NCBI GenBank assembly: GCA_023853785.1
Contig: JAJIRX010000298.1
Span: 1-43,599 of the forward strand
Direction of reading: 5' to 3'
DNA from: Psilocybe azurescens
Taxonomy: Eukaryota > Basidiomycota > Agaricomycetes > Agaricales > Agrocybaceae
Length of the DNA: 43,599 nucleotides
Positions 22,276-34,348 of the stretch are shown here, piece by piece. The notes beneath the pieces are model-generated. The model was given only the letters and a program-made list of their open reading frames with translations, was not told the DNA's origin and did not search any database. The stretch's first letter is position 1. The number at the start of each line of letters is the position of its first letter. A program made the translations under genes and the position numbers.

Positions 22276-23440
22276 AGATTCCTGGATTATGTATTCGCAG
22301 CTTGTATAGTCAAAAAAATCAAAAAATATAACTGTACGAATATTGATGTATCGCACACGATAGTCTGGTCAGCTGCAAGGGAACTTAGGTGATGCGGCCC
22401 CGAGAAGAAGTTGAATGGACGTTCGGTTCTATGATGACCGACGAGATCATGATCAACAGCGGGTTGTAAACAGCACTGAAGGGAGACAAAGGCACCAGGG
22501 TAAATCTCGGCTGAACAAATCTATTTGGATTGAAAGATTGCCTAGAGAGTCGTGATTCAACTTATGTTGATACAGCCTGGGAGCATTGAGAACTCGCGAA
22601 CTTGCGTTCGAGATTCTCCGGTTCCATTGCTGTAACGCTGAACTTTGATCGCTGAGCACCGGCTTCGGCTGTGAGTTAAAAAGTTGACTGAGGCGGAACT
22701 CAGACTGAATAAGCAAAAGAGGGATGACGTTAGAAAAGCAGAAAAAGGTATGTCGTTCAGGAATTGATGTGAATAGAGAATAAGTCTGATGGGGTGCTTG
22801 TTAATCAAGAAACTGAGTGACAGAGACGTAAAGGCATGGATGAGGTCGATGTTCATTGTCGAGGATAAACCTGGATAATTAAATCATTGGATGATCGTGA
22901 GCGTGAGGATTGACAGCATGTGACTCAGACGACCGCCAGCCATCCGCCACGAGCTCGTGGAAGGACAGGCGCAATTTTCAAGACTCTCGATGCTTGCCGG
23001 GTTACAACCGATATCACTGCCCATCCTTCATGAGTGTATTTAGCTGAGGCATAATTATATTTCCAAGGCCCATGAGTTGGCGGCCCCGGGCCCATGTGTT
23101 CAGTAACGTGCTCTAATCCCAATTTCACATTTATGACAACTGAGGATTGGGATATATCTTGCCGGAAGTCTTTCACGGATGGTCGTAATGACAGTGACCG
23201 CGCGCTAAGTTGCAGACTTGCTGAGTTGAAATGTCTCGTAGGTCGAAATGTAGCCGAGATGCCGATTTGAGCGCGACAGCTCATGATCGCACATAAGCTT
23301 GTGGTCCTTCCATTTATACGTTGTTCTGTTACAATTAGATCATTCGACACCCCATTCTTCAGATCATATACCGAAGCACTTTTGTAGGCCAGACTGGGAG
23401 TATCAGCGTCCGAATCATACACTAGGTGCAAAGACCGCGC
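22276..23440. other. Intergenic; contains a relic xWW exon
   Basis: No intact gene seen. The relic at 22974-23042 shows that another xWW copy once lay here. The last 60 bp before 23441 resemble the DNA before 28281. Confidence 0.55.
22974..23042 (+). pseudogene. Relic of xWW-family exon 1
   Basis: This 69-bp stretch matches 19957-20025 (exon 1 and intron start of copy D) along its length, reading FKTLDACRVTTDITAHP against FLKTLDAWRVATDFTARP. The splice donor is altered (ATGAGT in place of GTAAGT). No downstream exons were found before the next gene, so it is a remnant. Confidence 0.6.
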
Positions 23441-24992
23441 ATGACCGAAGGACATGTCGTATACCCATCGAACCCCTCTCATACTGGCTACCCGTCGTAT
23501 CCACCATGCCATGATTCGCTAGAGAATCAGACTAGAAAGGCCTGGCATCCAAAGATAACGCCGTATCGACTTGCTATACTTACCACCACGGTTGGACTGG
23601 GGACTGCCAAGGCCATTGTAACTCAAAATGGAGGAGCTATAGTGTCCACTACGTTGGAGTGGGTAGCTGGGATGTTGTTATCGCTGTTGTGCGTTTGCTA
23701 GACACTGTCATAGATTTATAACTCATTGTATGCGGATAGATTCCTCGTTCTTAGTGACTATGAATCTCGAGAGGACGTGGTGCCCCCATATCTATCATGG
23801 CTATTCAAGCTGGACTGCATGGACCTCGTCTGGAAGCTCCTTGCCTTCTTCTCGATAGACCGTCCTGTATATGTCTCCGATGAGCTGCCCTCCGACTCTG
23901 CCTCTGATGACGCTAAATCTGCTAGTCCCGACTTAACTCCATACCGAATTCTCGTCAGCGGTACAGTCACCGCATTTGGGTTATCAAAAGCTATGCTCGG
24001 GTACTCCAACCAATCGACCGCAGTCACTTGGACAGACTGGGCTCTCGCTGTGCCAGTAACTACTCTGTAAGTTGTACATGCCGAAATTACAATGGTGATA
24101 TGCAATAATAACACTTCGTCTGATAGACTTTATGTACTGGGTCTTTACGAGTATAATTCGACGAAAGTTTTGCCCGACCTTTTCTGTGGAGACCAATCCG
24201 AGATATTGAAATCAGGTGACGGCTTCGACTGTCGGCTATCTTACCTATATGTATCTAATTTATTCCACTGACAGCTGCTAGAGGGGTCCTATACAGCGTA
24301 GGGATCGTAATTTCGTCAATATGGGCTTCACGCTGGGCGCATATTTTGTATCGGTTCTCTGCCGATTTCCTTTTGGTTTCAGATTTAGCTCCTCTACCTG
24401 AGGGCAAAGCCAAAGCAACGACACTCCAAGAGCATATCGCAATATGGCAAGCAGTTTTGCTTAAGTTATGGCTACAAGAGTCCCTAGTTGCACTCATCGG
24501 CCTTGGCGCGTGCGTACTATTTCTAGCGTCGAGGCACATAACGAAGGATATCACCGCCAGGTCCGGTGTAGTGCGAAGGATATTGCGTACCATTCGCCGC
24601 CCTATAATTAGGGCACTTCATCTCGTATTTCCTTCAATGCCAGATAACCCATTGTCCATCTCTTCAGAAACTTCGGAGGCGATACGTGTTGTATGGGAGA
24701 GGATAAAGTCTTGTAAGTTGATTTAACATGGTCTTTACCCAGTGATTAATCTTCCAACGATCCAGTCCTCCGAGTGGCCTTTCACCTGGGATACCATTTG
24801 TCAGGCATCATCTTCACGCTGTCCATATCAGTGCTCAGCATTTTGACATGCATCATGCCAATATTGGAATACTCTTGGAAGGATCCCTTTCTTTACGCCA
24901 CAATATGGTTAACTCTCAGCTCACTCATACTCTTTTATATTCCATACAACATTGGAAAGTCTATGCTAGTCACCTGGCCTAGTGTTCGCTGA
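23441..24992 (+). CDS. Multi-pass membrane protein, paralog 1 (one frameshift)
   Basis: Exons 23441-23688, 23740-24066, 24127-24216, 24275-24712 and 24766-24992 give about 442 residues after allowing one extra T in the run at 24179-24183. The N-terminus is Tyr/Pro-rich (MTEGHVVYPSNPSHTGYPSY). Seven or eight apolar segments follow, including AILTTTVGLGTAKAIV, ILVSGTVTAFGLSKAMLGY, GVLYSVGIVISSIW, LVALIGLGACVLFLAS, GIIFTLSISVLSILTCI and a last one before the C-terminus. A conserved basic loop (RRILRTIRRPIIRALHLVF) lies between them. It is paralogous along its length to 28281-29827 with identical exon phases. No named family recognised; a membrane role is inferred from hydropathy. Confidence 0.72.
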
Positions 24993-25339
24993 ACATAGAT
25001 TTGTTTCACGTGTATTCCAGTTAATAGTATCTTTGATCTCCTCCGACTCTTATATAGTTCTATTTTGAAGATCGTGGCCTTATGATCTCGCCGGGCTTTA
25101 TCAAGTATATTGTGGAAATGAAAAAGGTTGAAGAAATCTAGACCTTACATATATCGTTGTATCACAATTGAATTCATAGAACCTCCCGGCCTACTATATT
25201 ACACATGTGAAGACGACATGCTGAGGGATATTTCACCACTTTAATCAGGTATAGGAGGCCGTGAAAGGAGCTAGAAGGGTTTTGGACAGAATGTTTGGCT
25301 AGGGAGCCATTGCGAATCAAATATCACTTATCACAGATC
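24993..25339. other. Intergenic between convergent genes
   Basis: It holds the 3' flanks of the membrane protein gene (plus) and the xWW/MLKL-like gene (minus). No further feature is seen. Confidence 0.5.
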
Positions 25340-27221
25340 TCATACTCTCTGCGCATTTTTCTGGACTTGATCTAAAGTACAGACTTGAACCGACACCTAG
25401 CAAGAAATATTGTATTAAAGGATGTTTTAATGAGTCACGAATGGCACTAACCAGAAATAGTATGAGGGCGTCATGAAGTTTTTGGTGGCATTCGGTAATG
25501 GCTTTGTGAATCTCGTCACGTTTTAAGTATCGCTTTGTCCAGGAATGTGTTTTTATCTTGAGCACGAAGCAACATATACCGCTAAAACATCTTTTGGGAG
25601 GATGAGCCAATGGACAAGGAGGGTCATAAGTATACTACTTACTCCTCCAACGTGACGAGAGGCATACGCAATTCTGTGCCAACCTGATCCCCAGCTTTAT
25701 GGACGATCCCACGGATCGACAAAAGAATTCTCCGCACAACGTTTGATGAGCCGAAGACATTCAAGGTTGATAATCTATGGAAGTTGGAACCGCCGTTAGA
25801 TAGAGCAACCCACCTAATCTTAGATGAAACACCGTACATCGACATCCTGCACAGCATCCCATATATTGAGGAGAGTCTTTGCAGCAGTTTGCAAGCCAGG
25901 AACGGGTACAAGGTCCAAAAACTCCACTCCCACGTAAAGTGCTTCATGCCCAATATCGACAGCAGTTCCCAGTACAGAAGCAACGGACTGCGCAATACGC
26001 TAAGCAAAAACCAGCAAAGTCAGTTTTCTTCGAATATATTCCCCGCTACTTCATCGTTATCTCATACAGACGAACTGAATCCATGGCCATGATGATGCCC
26101 TCGCAAGGAATAAGTTGCATATTCTTTGTGCATCAAATCCACCGCTTCAAGAACGAGTTGTAGACTAACCTTGCGGGTATCCTCCAACACCACAGCTTCT
26201 TCCGTAAGAATGGTAGATTTCAGTTTGGGCGTGTCTTGCCAAATACTGAACACGTGCTTCGTAACCTGACTTTCGATTGGAGATCTAATGGATACCGTAT
26301 TATCAGCATCTATCCCTGGCGATTGGGCGGGTGTGGTGTCTTGCATATTTTGATTTTTTAGATCGATTATGAAATCTGAGTTGATGTTTTGAATCAACTG
26401 TATCTATAAATTTTGCCGTCAGTCAAACCGACCCGCAGATCAATGAGATGATTAAACCTTGTTGGTATAATCAATGAATGCCTGGCGTTGGCCCTTGACG
26501 AGGTTTATAATGTGTTCAACCCGCAATGCGTGGTATTTTACAGCGACATCGCCGAGCCGCGTAACATGGGACCTTTGCATTAAATCCATACGAGTCCACC
26601 AAGAAATATATGATGAGATACACTCTTCGAATTCTTTCAGTTGTTTTTCGCCTGATATAATAAATTAGTAATGTTTGGTAGACATGCCACACATCACACA
26701 CTAGATAAAGACGTATCAAAGGCGCCCAAGGAACGTTGTTTCTTAGCATCTTGAACATGCTATATGGACTAAGAGTGTCAAAGAAGGGAATCGAAGCAAG
26801 TAAATGTCAATCAAACCTTCCAAACCGTAATTCGCACGTCCCGGAATTTACAATTGGTCCTTTCTGCTGTTTCTTTCCCTTGTCTTGCCAAATCGACCAC
26901 TCCTCTAAGATACTCTTGACACTGCGTCTTGTTGGTGTCCAAGGGCTCCAAAGAAGCTATTACGTCTTCAGACAATTTGAAACCATCTTGAGCAGCTTTG
27001 ATACTAGATTCAATCGCTTGTACATAGGAGAGGGCTATAATTCCTATTGACTTGAATATTGCGAGGCTGCTGGAGATATATGAGAAATCTATGGAGATTG
27101 GGGGTGTAAGTGCTCACGGCTGTTCCGAGAAACACCAGGTCCGCAGCAGCTTGTAGGCGTGCGATGTCGAATCTTCCAGCTCCCGAAGAATATCACGTTC
27201 AAGGTCTCCGGTTGCTTCCAT
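25340..27221 (-). CDS. xWW-family helical domain fused to MLKL/HeLo-like four-helix domain (copy E)
   Basis: Minus-strand exons, high to low: 27221-27118, 27069-26817, 26759-26702, 26651-26458, 26403-26068, 25999-25838, 25774-25643, 25581-25452, 25396-25340; all junction phases agree, giving about 474 residues. Residues 1-203 are xWW-type: AYKLLRTW, YVQAIESSIKAAQDGFKLSE, SYISWWTRM (Trp pair at about 156-157), then VKGQRQAFIDYTNK. A polar linker covers about 204-315. Residues 316-474 resemble the Agaricomycete N-terminal four-helix domain related to MLKL/HeLo: ALYVGVEFLDLVPVPGLQTA, LNIWDAVQDVD, NLECLRLIKRCAE, ILLSIRGIVHKAGDQVG, TKRYLKRDEIHKAITECHQK. One extra base near 25745 (GAGAATTC) breaks the frame. 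That domain is normally N-terminal, so this could instead be two adjacent genes; but no separate in-phase start was found, and the intron 26067-26000 joins the parts in phase. Confidence 0.6.
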
Positions 27222-28280
27222 GTATGGTTAGACGAATAAGGCAAAGCTATTGAAGATTGTGATCGTTTTCCCAACAATATACACAGCGAATGCGGTATAT
27301 ATAGTAGGGAATCACCAAGTATTCAGAGGCGTAGCAAAAGGTAACAACGGTAGGAGATGTGGGAATGTGGGATGCCTTGGAAAAGAGGCAAGAGACATAC
27401 TCGAAAAAGTGCATAGTCCATGCATAAACGGCGTGTATTGAGTTTTTGGTGACGAGATCAATAAGGTGACGCTGTGCCAGACTGCAGTGACGATTAACCA
27501 CGTATTAACTGCGGAGAAGGGTAGTATCCCGTTGTAACTTCCATTCAGACGATTATATAATCTTAGATCGAATCGATTATAGGCAGGGAATATGAAGTCT
27601 GACAAGGCTTACTGCCAAAATAAATGGGCCTCAGCCACGATGTTGTACTTCTATGCAACTGCATTCATCCGCCGAAAATAGTACCATCAATTGTACTGTA
27701 GGAATCCGACATTGAAAATGTTCGTTTGGAATGGAGATGAGTATTCGCGGTCGGTTTGTTGAAACAGTAAGAGCCTTCTGAAGACTGAATGTGATTGAGT
27801 GCCGTGAAACAACGAGTCGATAGTGCAACACCGTGTTGTGGAAAGTGAATCGGTGATTTCCGCAATATTTAATGGGGCTGATCTTGGAAATTAGAAATCA
27901 GATAAGATTACTTTGGGATCACTGCGCTCTCTGCCCCGTTATTTGCTCGTTATTCGACTTATTGAAGCTAGGACACATTCCAAGTATTTCAAAATTCGAG
28001 TCGACTTCCCGACTCTAACATGTACAAGTGCGACTAGGATATCATCGTACACTAAATGAAAAGTGAATACAGTAGGTACAAGGTAAGCAGGTCCACGGTC
28101 CGAGATGCCGAATTGAACGGCGAGCCACGCCACCTCACGCTCAGAGCTCAAGCGCTCAACGTTCAACTCTTAACTAACTATCCATTATTTCATTACAGCC
28201 AGAACTTCCTACATCGCGGCCTTTCAAAACGCTTTTGTCGGAGTCTCATTATACAAATATACTAGCCACAAAGACCGCGC
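27222..28280. other. Intergenic between divergent genes
   Basis: A putative shared promoter region for the minus-strand xWW/MLKL-like gene and the plus-strand membrane protein gene. Short ORFs are present but no recognised domain. The last bases before 28281 (AAAGACCGCGC) also precede the paralog at 23441. Confidence 0.5.
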
Positions 28281-29827
28281 ATGACCGAAGGACATGTCGT
28301 ATACCCATCGAATCCCTCTCATACTAGCTACCCATCGTATCCACCATACCATGATTCACTTTCGAATCAGACTAGAAAGGCCTGGCATCCAAAGATAACG
28401 CCGTATCGACTTGCTATACTTACTACCACGGTTGGACTAGGCACCGCCAAGGCCATTGTAACTCAAAAAGGAGGAGCTATAGTGTCCACTACGTTAGAAT
28501 GGGTAGCTGGGACGTTTCTATCGGTGATGTGCGCTCCATAGACTCTCTACATACATTCGTAACTAATTATATGAGGATAGTTTCTTCGCTCTTAGCGCCT
28601 ATGAATCTCGAGAGCACGTACCTTCGTCTCTGTCATGGCTTTTCAAGCCAGACTGTATGGACCTCGTCTGGAAGCTCCTTGCGTTATTCTCAATAGACCG
28701 TCCTGAATACGTTTCCGACGAGTTTACATCTGACTCTACCTCTTATTTAAAGCCTGCCAATCCCGACATCACTCCCTACCGAATTATTGTCTGCAGTTCT
28801 GTCATTGCATTTGGGCTGTCGAAAGCTATGCTCGGGTATGCCAACCAATCGGCCGCAGCCACTTGGACGGATTGGGCTATAGGCGTACCGATAACTACTT
28901 TGCAAGTCGTCCTTGCTGTCATTATATGAGAGACCCGCTGACAATTTGTGTGATAGACTGTATATCCTAGGTTTGTACGAGTATAATTCGTCGAATGTAT
29001 TGCCTGGTTTCTTTAGTAGAGACCAGTCGGAGGTGTTATATTCAGGTATGAACTATTACTCTGGTTTATACTTCGTAATGGTAACCTATTTTATTTGCAG
29101 TTAATCGAGGGATGATGTACAGTGTGGGCATAGTACTTTCGTCGGCATGGACCGCCCTCTGGACGTATATCCTGTATCAGTTCACTACCGACCCTCAGTG
29201 GGATTTCGGTTCTCTACCAGAGGATAGGTCTACGGTCACTGTGGAAGAATATTTCGAATCCTGGCAGGCTGTGGGCTTCAAATTCTGGCTGCAAGAGTGC
29301 TTTATCGCAGTCATTGGTCTTGGCATTTTCGCGATTTTACAGCTCTCGAGGCCGGCAGCGAACAATATTATAGCAAAGTCGGGGGTGTTGCGGAGGATCA
29401 TACGCGCTATTCGCCGTCCGATTTTTATGGCTCTACGTCTTGTCTTTCCTTCAATGGATGATGACCCGTTGTCCATATCTATCCAAACCTCGAATACGAT
29501 ACGTACCAATTGGGAGAGGACAAAGTCGTGTAAGCTACTTCAACATCGTCTTCACCTCTGAGGAATCAACTAAACAGATCTCCTAATTATCAACCAGTTC
29601 TTCGAATCGCTTTTCACTTGGCTTTCCATATATCGGGCGTCATTTTCATGATCTCCTTCTCAATGGTTAGTATTCTCGCAGGCATCGTTACAGTGTTCAA
29701 ACACTCTTGGAGGGATCCCGCGGTGTTCTTCGTCATGCCAATGTGGGTTATTTTGGGAATCATGCTCCCTTTCGTTGCGTACAACATCTGGAGATCGATG
29801 TTAGCTACTTTGCCTACTTTACTCTAA
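28281..29827 (+). CDS. Multi-pass membrane protein, paralog 2 (intact)
   Basis: Exons 28281-28528, 28581-28901, 28957-29045, 29101-29529 and 29598-29827 join in phase to 438 residues without any frameshift. Intron 2 uses a GC donor (GCAAGT at 28902) in place of GT; the paralog has GTAAGT there. Membrane-type segments include AILTTTVGLGTAKAIV, IIVCSSVIAFGLSKAMLGY, MMYSVGIVLSSAWTALW, FIAVIGLGIFAILQL, GVIFMISFSMVSILAGIV and VMPMWVILGIMLPFVAY. The basic loop RRIIRAIRRPIFMALRLVF is conserved. The first exon is the same length as in paralog 1 (248 nt) and nearly identical in sequence, while later exons are more diverged. Function unknown. Confidence 0.8.
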
Positions 29828-30941
29828 GTATTATCTCGGTGTAGATAGATAGCTGTATTTTACTCCATAAAACCTTTTATCTCTGTCATGCTACGTGCTG
29901 CGGCAAACGACCCATGATGCATGACCTCTTCTTTCTGGGCCCACCGACAAAGCCAGAAAGTGGGTGCAGTCTTAGTGTCCCTTCGTGATAATACTTGGTA
30001 TGTTGAGATACGACATTGGTCATAGAAGGACAATATCGGGTACAGGTGATGCGCGCCGGTAAAGGAAATGTGGCAGTTACTGGACATTCATGGCCTCAAC
30101 CGTTATCAGGGGGTGACGAGTCCGAGGTGTGTCAATGCGGAGTGGACAGAAACTGCGTCAAGTCAGCTAATCAGTTTGAGCAGAGCCTCCAGATAAGGCG
30201 GGAGGATGATTTCTTGATCATTTTATTTTATCTTAATCCCAGTTGTAACCGAATGAGCGGACGGTTTGTATACGCCTTTTTCTTCCGCGGTAGGTATCCA
30301 CCTACGTAGGGTTCTTGGAGGAAGACATCGTAGCCCGGAACGATGCATGTGATTGGAAGTCACACTTTCGGTGAACTGAAGATGCAGGGCGGAGCCATTA
30401 GGGCGTGTTGATCGTACATGTGGCCATGGCATGACCTAGATAGTAGAAAAGATTAGCTGTGTATAAAGGGAATTCCGAATAAGTAGGAACATTAACCGAC
30501 CTGCATAGGGACAGAGTAGCATGTGCCTCCACAGGTCTTGAAATACGTTTTCAAGTCGTATATCTTTGCGTCATGTAGACTGAAAAGTCCCAGCGCTATC
30601 CAGGCTTGACTGACGTCTACGATGAAAGACTGCTCGATGATATGAAACCAGCGTGTTTGTTTTGTTATTTGAAGCTGTGATAAATCCGCAACAAGATCAT
30701 CATTGACTAGATTTTCATAGGAGGTTCTGCACTTCATTGATGATGGTGAAGTGATATAGACCACAGGTGCGGAAGATTTCGAAAAGTGAGGTCCGAGTCA
30801 GTATTGAGGAACTGGTTTGTTTCGCACAAGGAAAAGCTTAGCTGGAGCATAGGAAGGAATGGAAGAGTAGAATGGAAGAGTAGAATACACCCCGACCGTC
30901 GTCGTCGCGTCGGACGTGGTCGAGTGGTTGTTGGTCAAGAT
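29828..30941 (-). other. Mostly intergenic; possible fragment of an unknown minus-strand gene
   Basis: Most of this stretch is featureless. On the minus strand 30764-30505 is open and looks coding-like (WFHIIEQSFIVDVSQAWIAL, then TYFKTCGGTCYSVPMQ). It could splice (GTCGGT at about 30500 to ATCTAG at about 30437) into a short Cys/His-containing end, CHGHMYDQHALMAPPCIF, with a stop near 30370. No start exon was found and the family is not recognised. Confidence 0.3.
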
Positions 30942-33900
30942 TTCGTTAAACAAAACCCTAAGTTAGGGCCACAATCATCAGTTGCAGGGTCCTTCCGTCT
31001 TTGTTTCGCGGGAATTTGTTCAGCAAGTTCTGTTTTTGCATCAGGACGTCCACCATCGGCGACGTCTTCGATGTTCTTTGACTGCTTCTTACTATGATAT
31101 CTACCACCTAACCACAGGGAAAATAGAGTATACCCACCAAGCAATACCCCAGTCGTTCTCCAATCACAGTGCCAATGCCAATGGCGACTGTCCAACTTTC
31201 CCCTAATACCCCATCGGCGCAGTCGAAAAAGGGGTTTTCGCGTCAGGGAACTACGCTCGTCGAGCATCGTCGAGCAGCGGATCTTTGAATTCCGGCTCAA
31301 CCACACCACAAGGAATTGGCTATTCTCCGGGCACACCCACATATAACACTACACCAACTAGCCCTGCAGGTTCAGGCATTCCTGCTTTCCGCACCCTACG
31401 CTCTCTTCTACCATTTGGACCCAACAAAAATGCCACTTCTTCACCGTCACTATCATCCCCCAGTACCTCTAGGAGCCCCTTTGCGAATTTTGGTTCAGTT
31501 AGGAGGTCTATGACCAGAGAACGAAAGTCGTCGCTTTCAAACGATGCAATGACACCAGTAATCTCCATTGAAAGGTCAAATGGATCCCTCGCGGATGAGA
31601 CAACTATCAGGCGGTCTGCGTCTCTCTCGCTAATCGAAAAGCCACTTCCGCGCGAACCCAAGTCTGACAATACATCTGGGTCTTATCGGGAGGACGGCAT
31701 TCTTTCAAATGGAGATGGGACACTACGCTCAGGTAAATCGCGAATACTCTTTACTTTTTCGGTATCTGACCCTCAAATCCACAATTCCAGCTTTCACTCT
31801 GCGAACCCCTTCTCCAGGCCCTCCTTTGACTGCAGAACTCTCAACCATAATGGAGGCTGACAGTTCAGGGGTGTCGAAAATTTTGCCCGATGGCATTCCG
31901 GTCAAATCCAGGTCGTCCTCGCCTCATCGCACTACCAGCCAAAATTTTCTACATCCACATAGACATCAGGGCTCTTCAACTACCAAAACTGCCCAAAAAC
32001 ATTCTCCGCGTTCAGATTCCCTTGATTTTGATATCTCGGCATTCAACCTGTCGACGACAGAGGTGGAAAATCAGGTTCGGGATGCGCTGCGGAAGAGCGC
32101 CTCGTCTTCAAAGTCTGGTGAGGAATGGCTGAAGGCCGACAAAGCCGTGGTCATCATCGACGCGGACGAGCATCCAGAAGCAGTTGATAAGACATTCAAC
32201 CCTGACACAGTCGATGCCGACCTCTTAGCTCTTTTGAGCCCAAATTCGGGTACGAGGAACTCGTCGTCAAAGTCGTTGAATCGCACACCTGATCATCGAC
32301 AACGACTGTCTGTATCGCCTACCACACCCACCTTTCCTCCATCTCCTGCATCCCGCTTTTCGAGAGCACAACAAGCCTCGTCTTTGCTGCCGAGATTACG
32401 TTCATCTCCTTCTGCCTCCCCCACTTCTCCGCGATTTTCTATACCTACACCGTCTCCTACCACACCGTCTATGAGCAATGCCACCACCACACCAAAAACA
32501 ACTCAAGACAAAGTCGATACAGCTCCGGTTCAAGCAGCTATCGACTTCTCGCCTCCTTCACCCTCTCCTTCCCTGGCTTCAGCGCCGACTTCCACACCCG
32601 CAGCTCCTCGCCGGACGTTGCCGTCACCTCGCTCGCCCAGTATGTTCAGTCAACCCTCATTACGAGCAACAAACCTGTTCGGGGGACGCAATCGCAGTAA
32701 CGATGATACGACACCTCAGTCTAAAGAAACACCAATCACCTCACGCCTAGCCACGCGTACGTTCAGACAAGTCATGCTTGGAAGTGGAGGCAGCAACCGC
32801 TCGAAGGATAGTCCGTCCAGCAATGGCGACTCGTCACAGCAGGTAGTGACACCGCTAAGTCGTGGATCTCTAGACTCCGGACGACCGCCTGCTGGGCCTT
32901 CGTTAGGACGTGAGATCGGGCTGGGCCGTCCTTCGCTGGATATGCGTCGGACGTCTTTCGATTCCCGGATCAGACTTCAGATATCTCGCGGGTCTGCTTC
33001 GCCTGAGCGGTCAGAGCGACCTATGACGGAAGCTGAATTTTCACCGTCGCGCGAGGTCGACGATACACCGTTTGATTCCACGGTTGCGAGACGGCCAGTC
33101 GATGCCAACTATCTTCCTGGATCCGTCTTACGCCTGCGAGAGCGCGAGAGGGAACGAGAACGAGAGTGGGAAAGAGACAGGACGCCTTCGCTGAGAGTGA
33201 CGGACAGCTCAGGCGACAGCGTCTCGCCTATTCCTCGTGTCCCTCATGCCCCGCCACGGTCGAGAAAGCGAAGTATGAGCGTCCAGGAACATGTGGCGGA
33301 AGGAAGATATGTGAATACCATGGCCGTCAGCGAGAATGGTGCTTATGGAGCCCGGATATCCCGGCCTGGAAGCAGTGCTTCTGTTCATGCTGGGCAGAGA
33401 ACATTTGGAGAGGATGAGGGGAGTGGAAGCAGGCAGGAGAGTAGGTATGAGAGCCCTGTGGGTGGTGGTGGTGGTGCTGCAGGGCCGAAGATGGAGTGGT
33501 TGGGCCCGAGAACGGCGAAGGCTTTCAAAGCAGCTGGCCTTCTAGACTTTGACCGCGATCGTAGCAAGGAGAAGGAGAAAGCTGGAGGAGACGGGCTCAA
33601 CCGCATGCGCGACAGGACCAGGAGCAACAGCGTCATCGTCGCACCATCGCCTTCGCCTCTCGGTGCCAGCGGCGCATCGTCCTCCAGTGCCCGGTTCAAC
33701 TCGGCGCGGAGCGCATCCGAGTATAACTACAACCCCGGCCACACGCGCGCGCATTCGCGGATGGCATACTCTGAAGTTGGCGGCGCAACTTCAGGGCGGA
33801 GAGGGAGCGATTCGTTTGGAGGGAGCAGCTACGGCGGAGGATCTCCGTATAACCATCAGGGGCTTATGGAGAGTCCGACATTCACTGTTTCGAGCTCTAG

Positions 33901-34348
33901 CAGAGATCGAGATCGAGATACGCCCAGGTCGGGCTCGACAGCGCCAACCAGTCTCGCCGAGTCGTTTGGGTACCTTGGCCGTGACAGGGACAGGTTAGAG
34001 AGGGAAAGGGAGCGGGAGCGGGAGGAGGTTCGCGATCTGAAGGAGAAGCATGGGAACGAAATGGGGGCTTTGTTGAATGCGCTTTCGGATGCCCAGCGGA
34101 CGACTCGCTTGCTGCGGGAGGAGAACTCGCAGCTTCGGGATCGGCTCGAAGATGTCTCAGTGCTTGTGCAGCAGAACAATGATCTCCGGCATGCGTTCGA
34201 CTCTGTTGAGAGGGAGTGTTCGGGATTGCGGAGGGAGTTAGCGGCGCTGAGAGCTGTCAAGGCGCCTGGGCTCACACCCAGCTGGAGTGGAAGCAGCGGT
34301 ACGAGCAGCGGGTTCAGGACCCCCTCCTTAAACCCGGTAACAGCAGCC
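30942..34348 (+). repeat. Segmental duplication, copy 2 (matches 8619-12016)
   Basis: Direct-orientation partner of copy 1. Left of 30942 and right of 34348 the two loci are unrelated. Because the gene continues past the right border only here, this is the more likely parental locus. Confidence 0.93.
30956..30968. promoter_or_regulatory. Telobox-like palindrome, copy 2
   Basis: The same CCCTAAGTTAGGG as at 8633-8645, 14 bp inside the left border of the duplication and about 210 bp upstream of the start codon. Confidence 0.35.
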
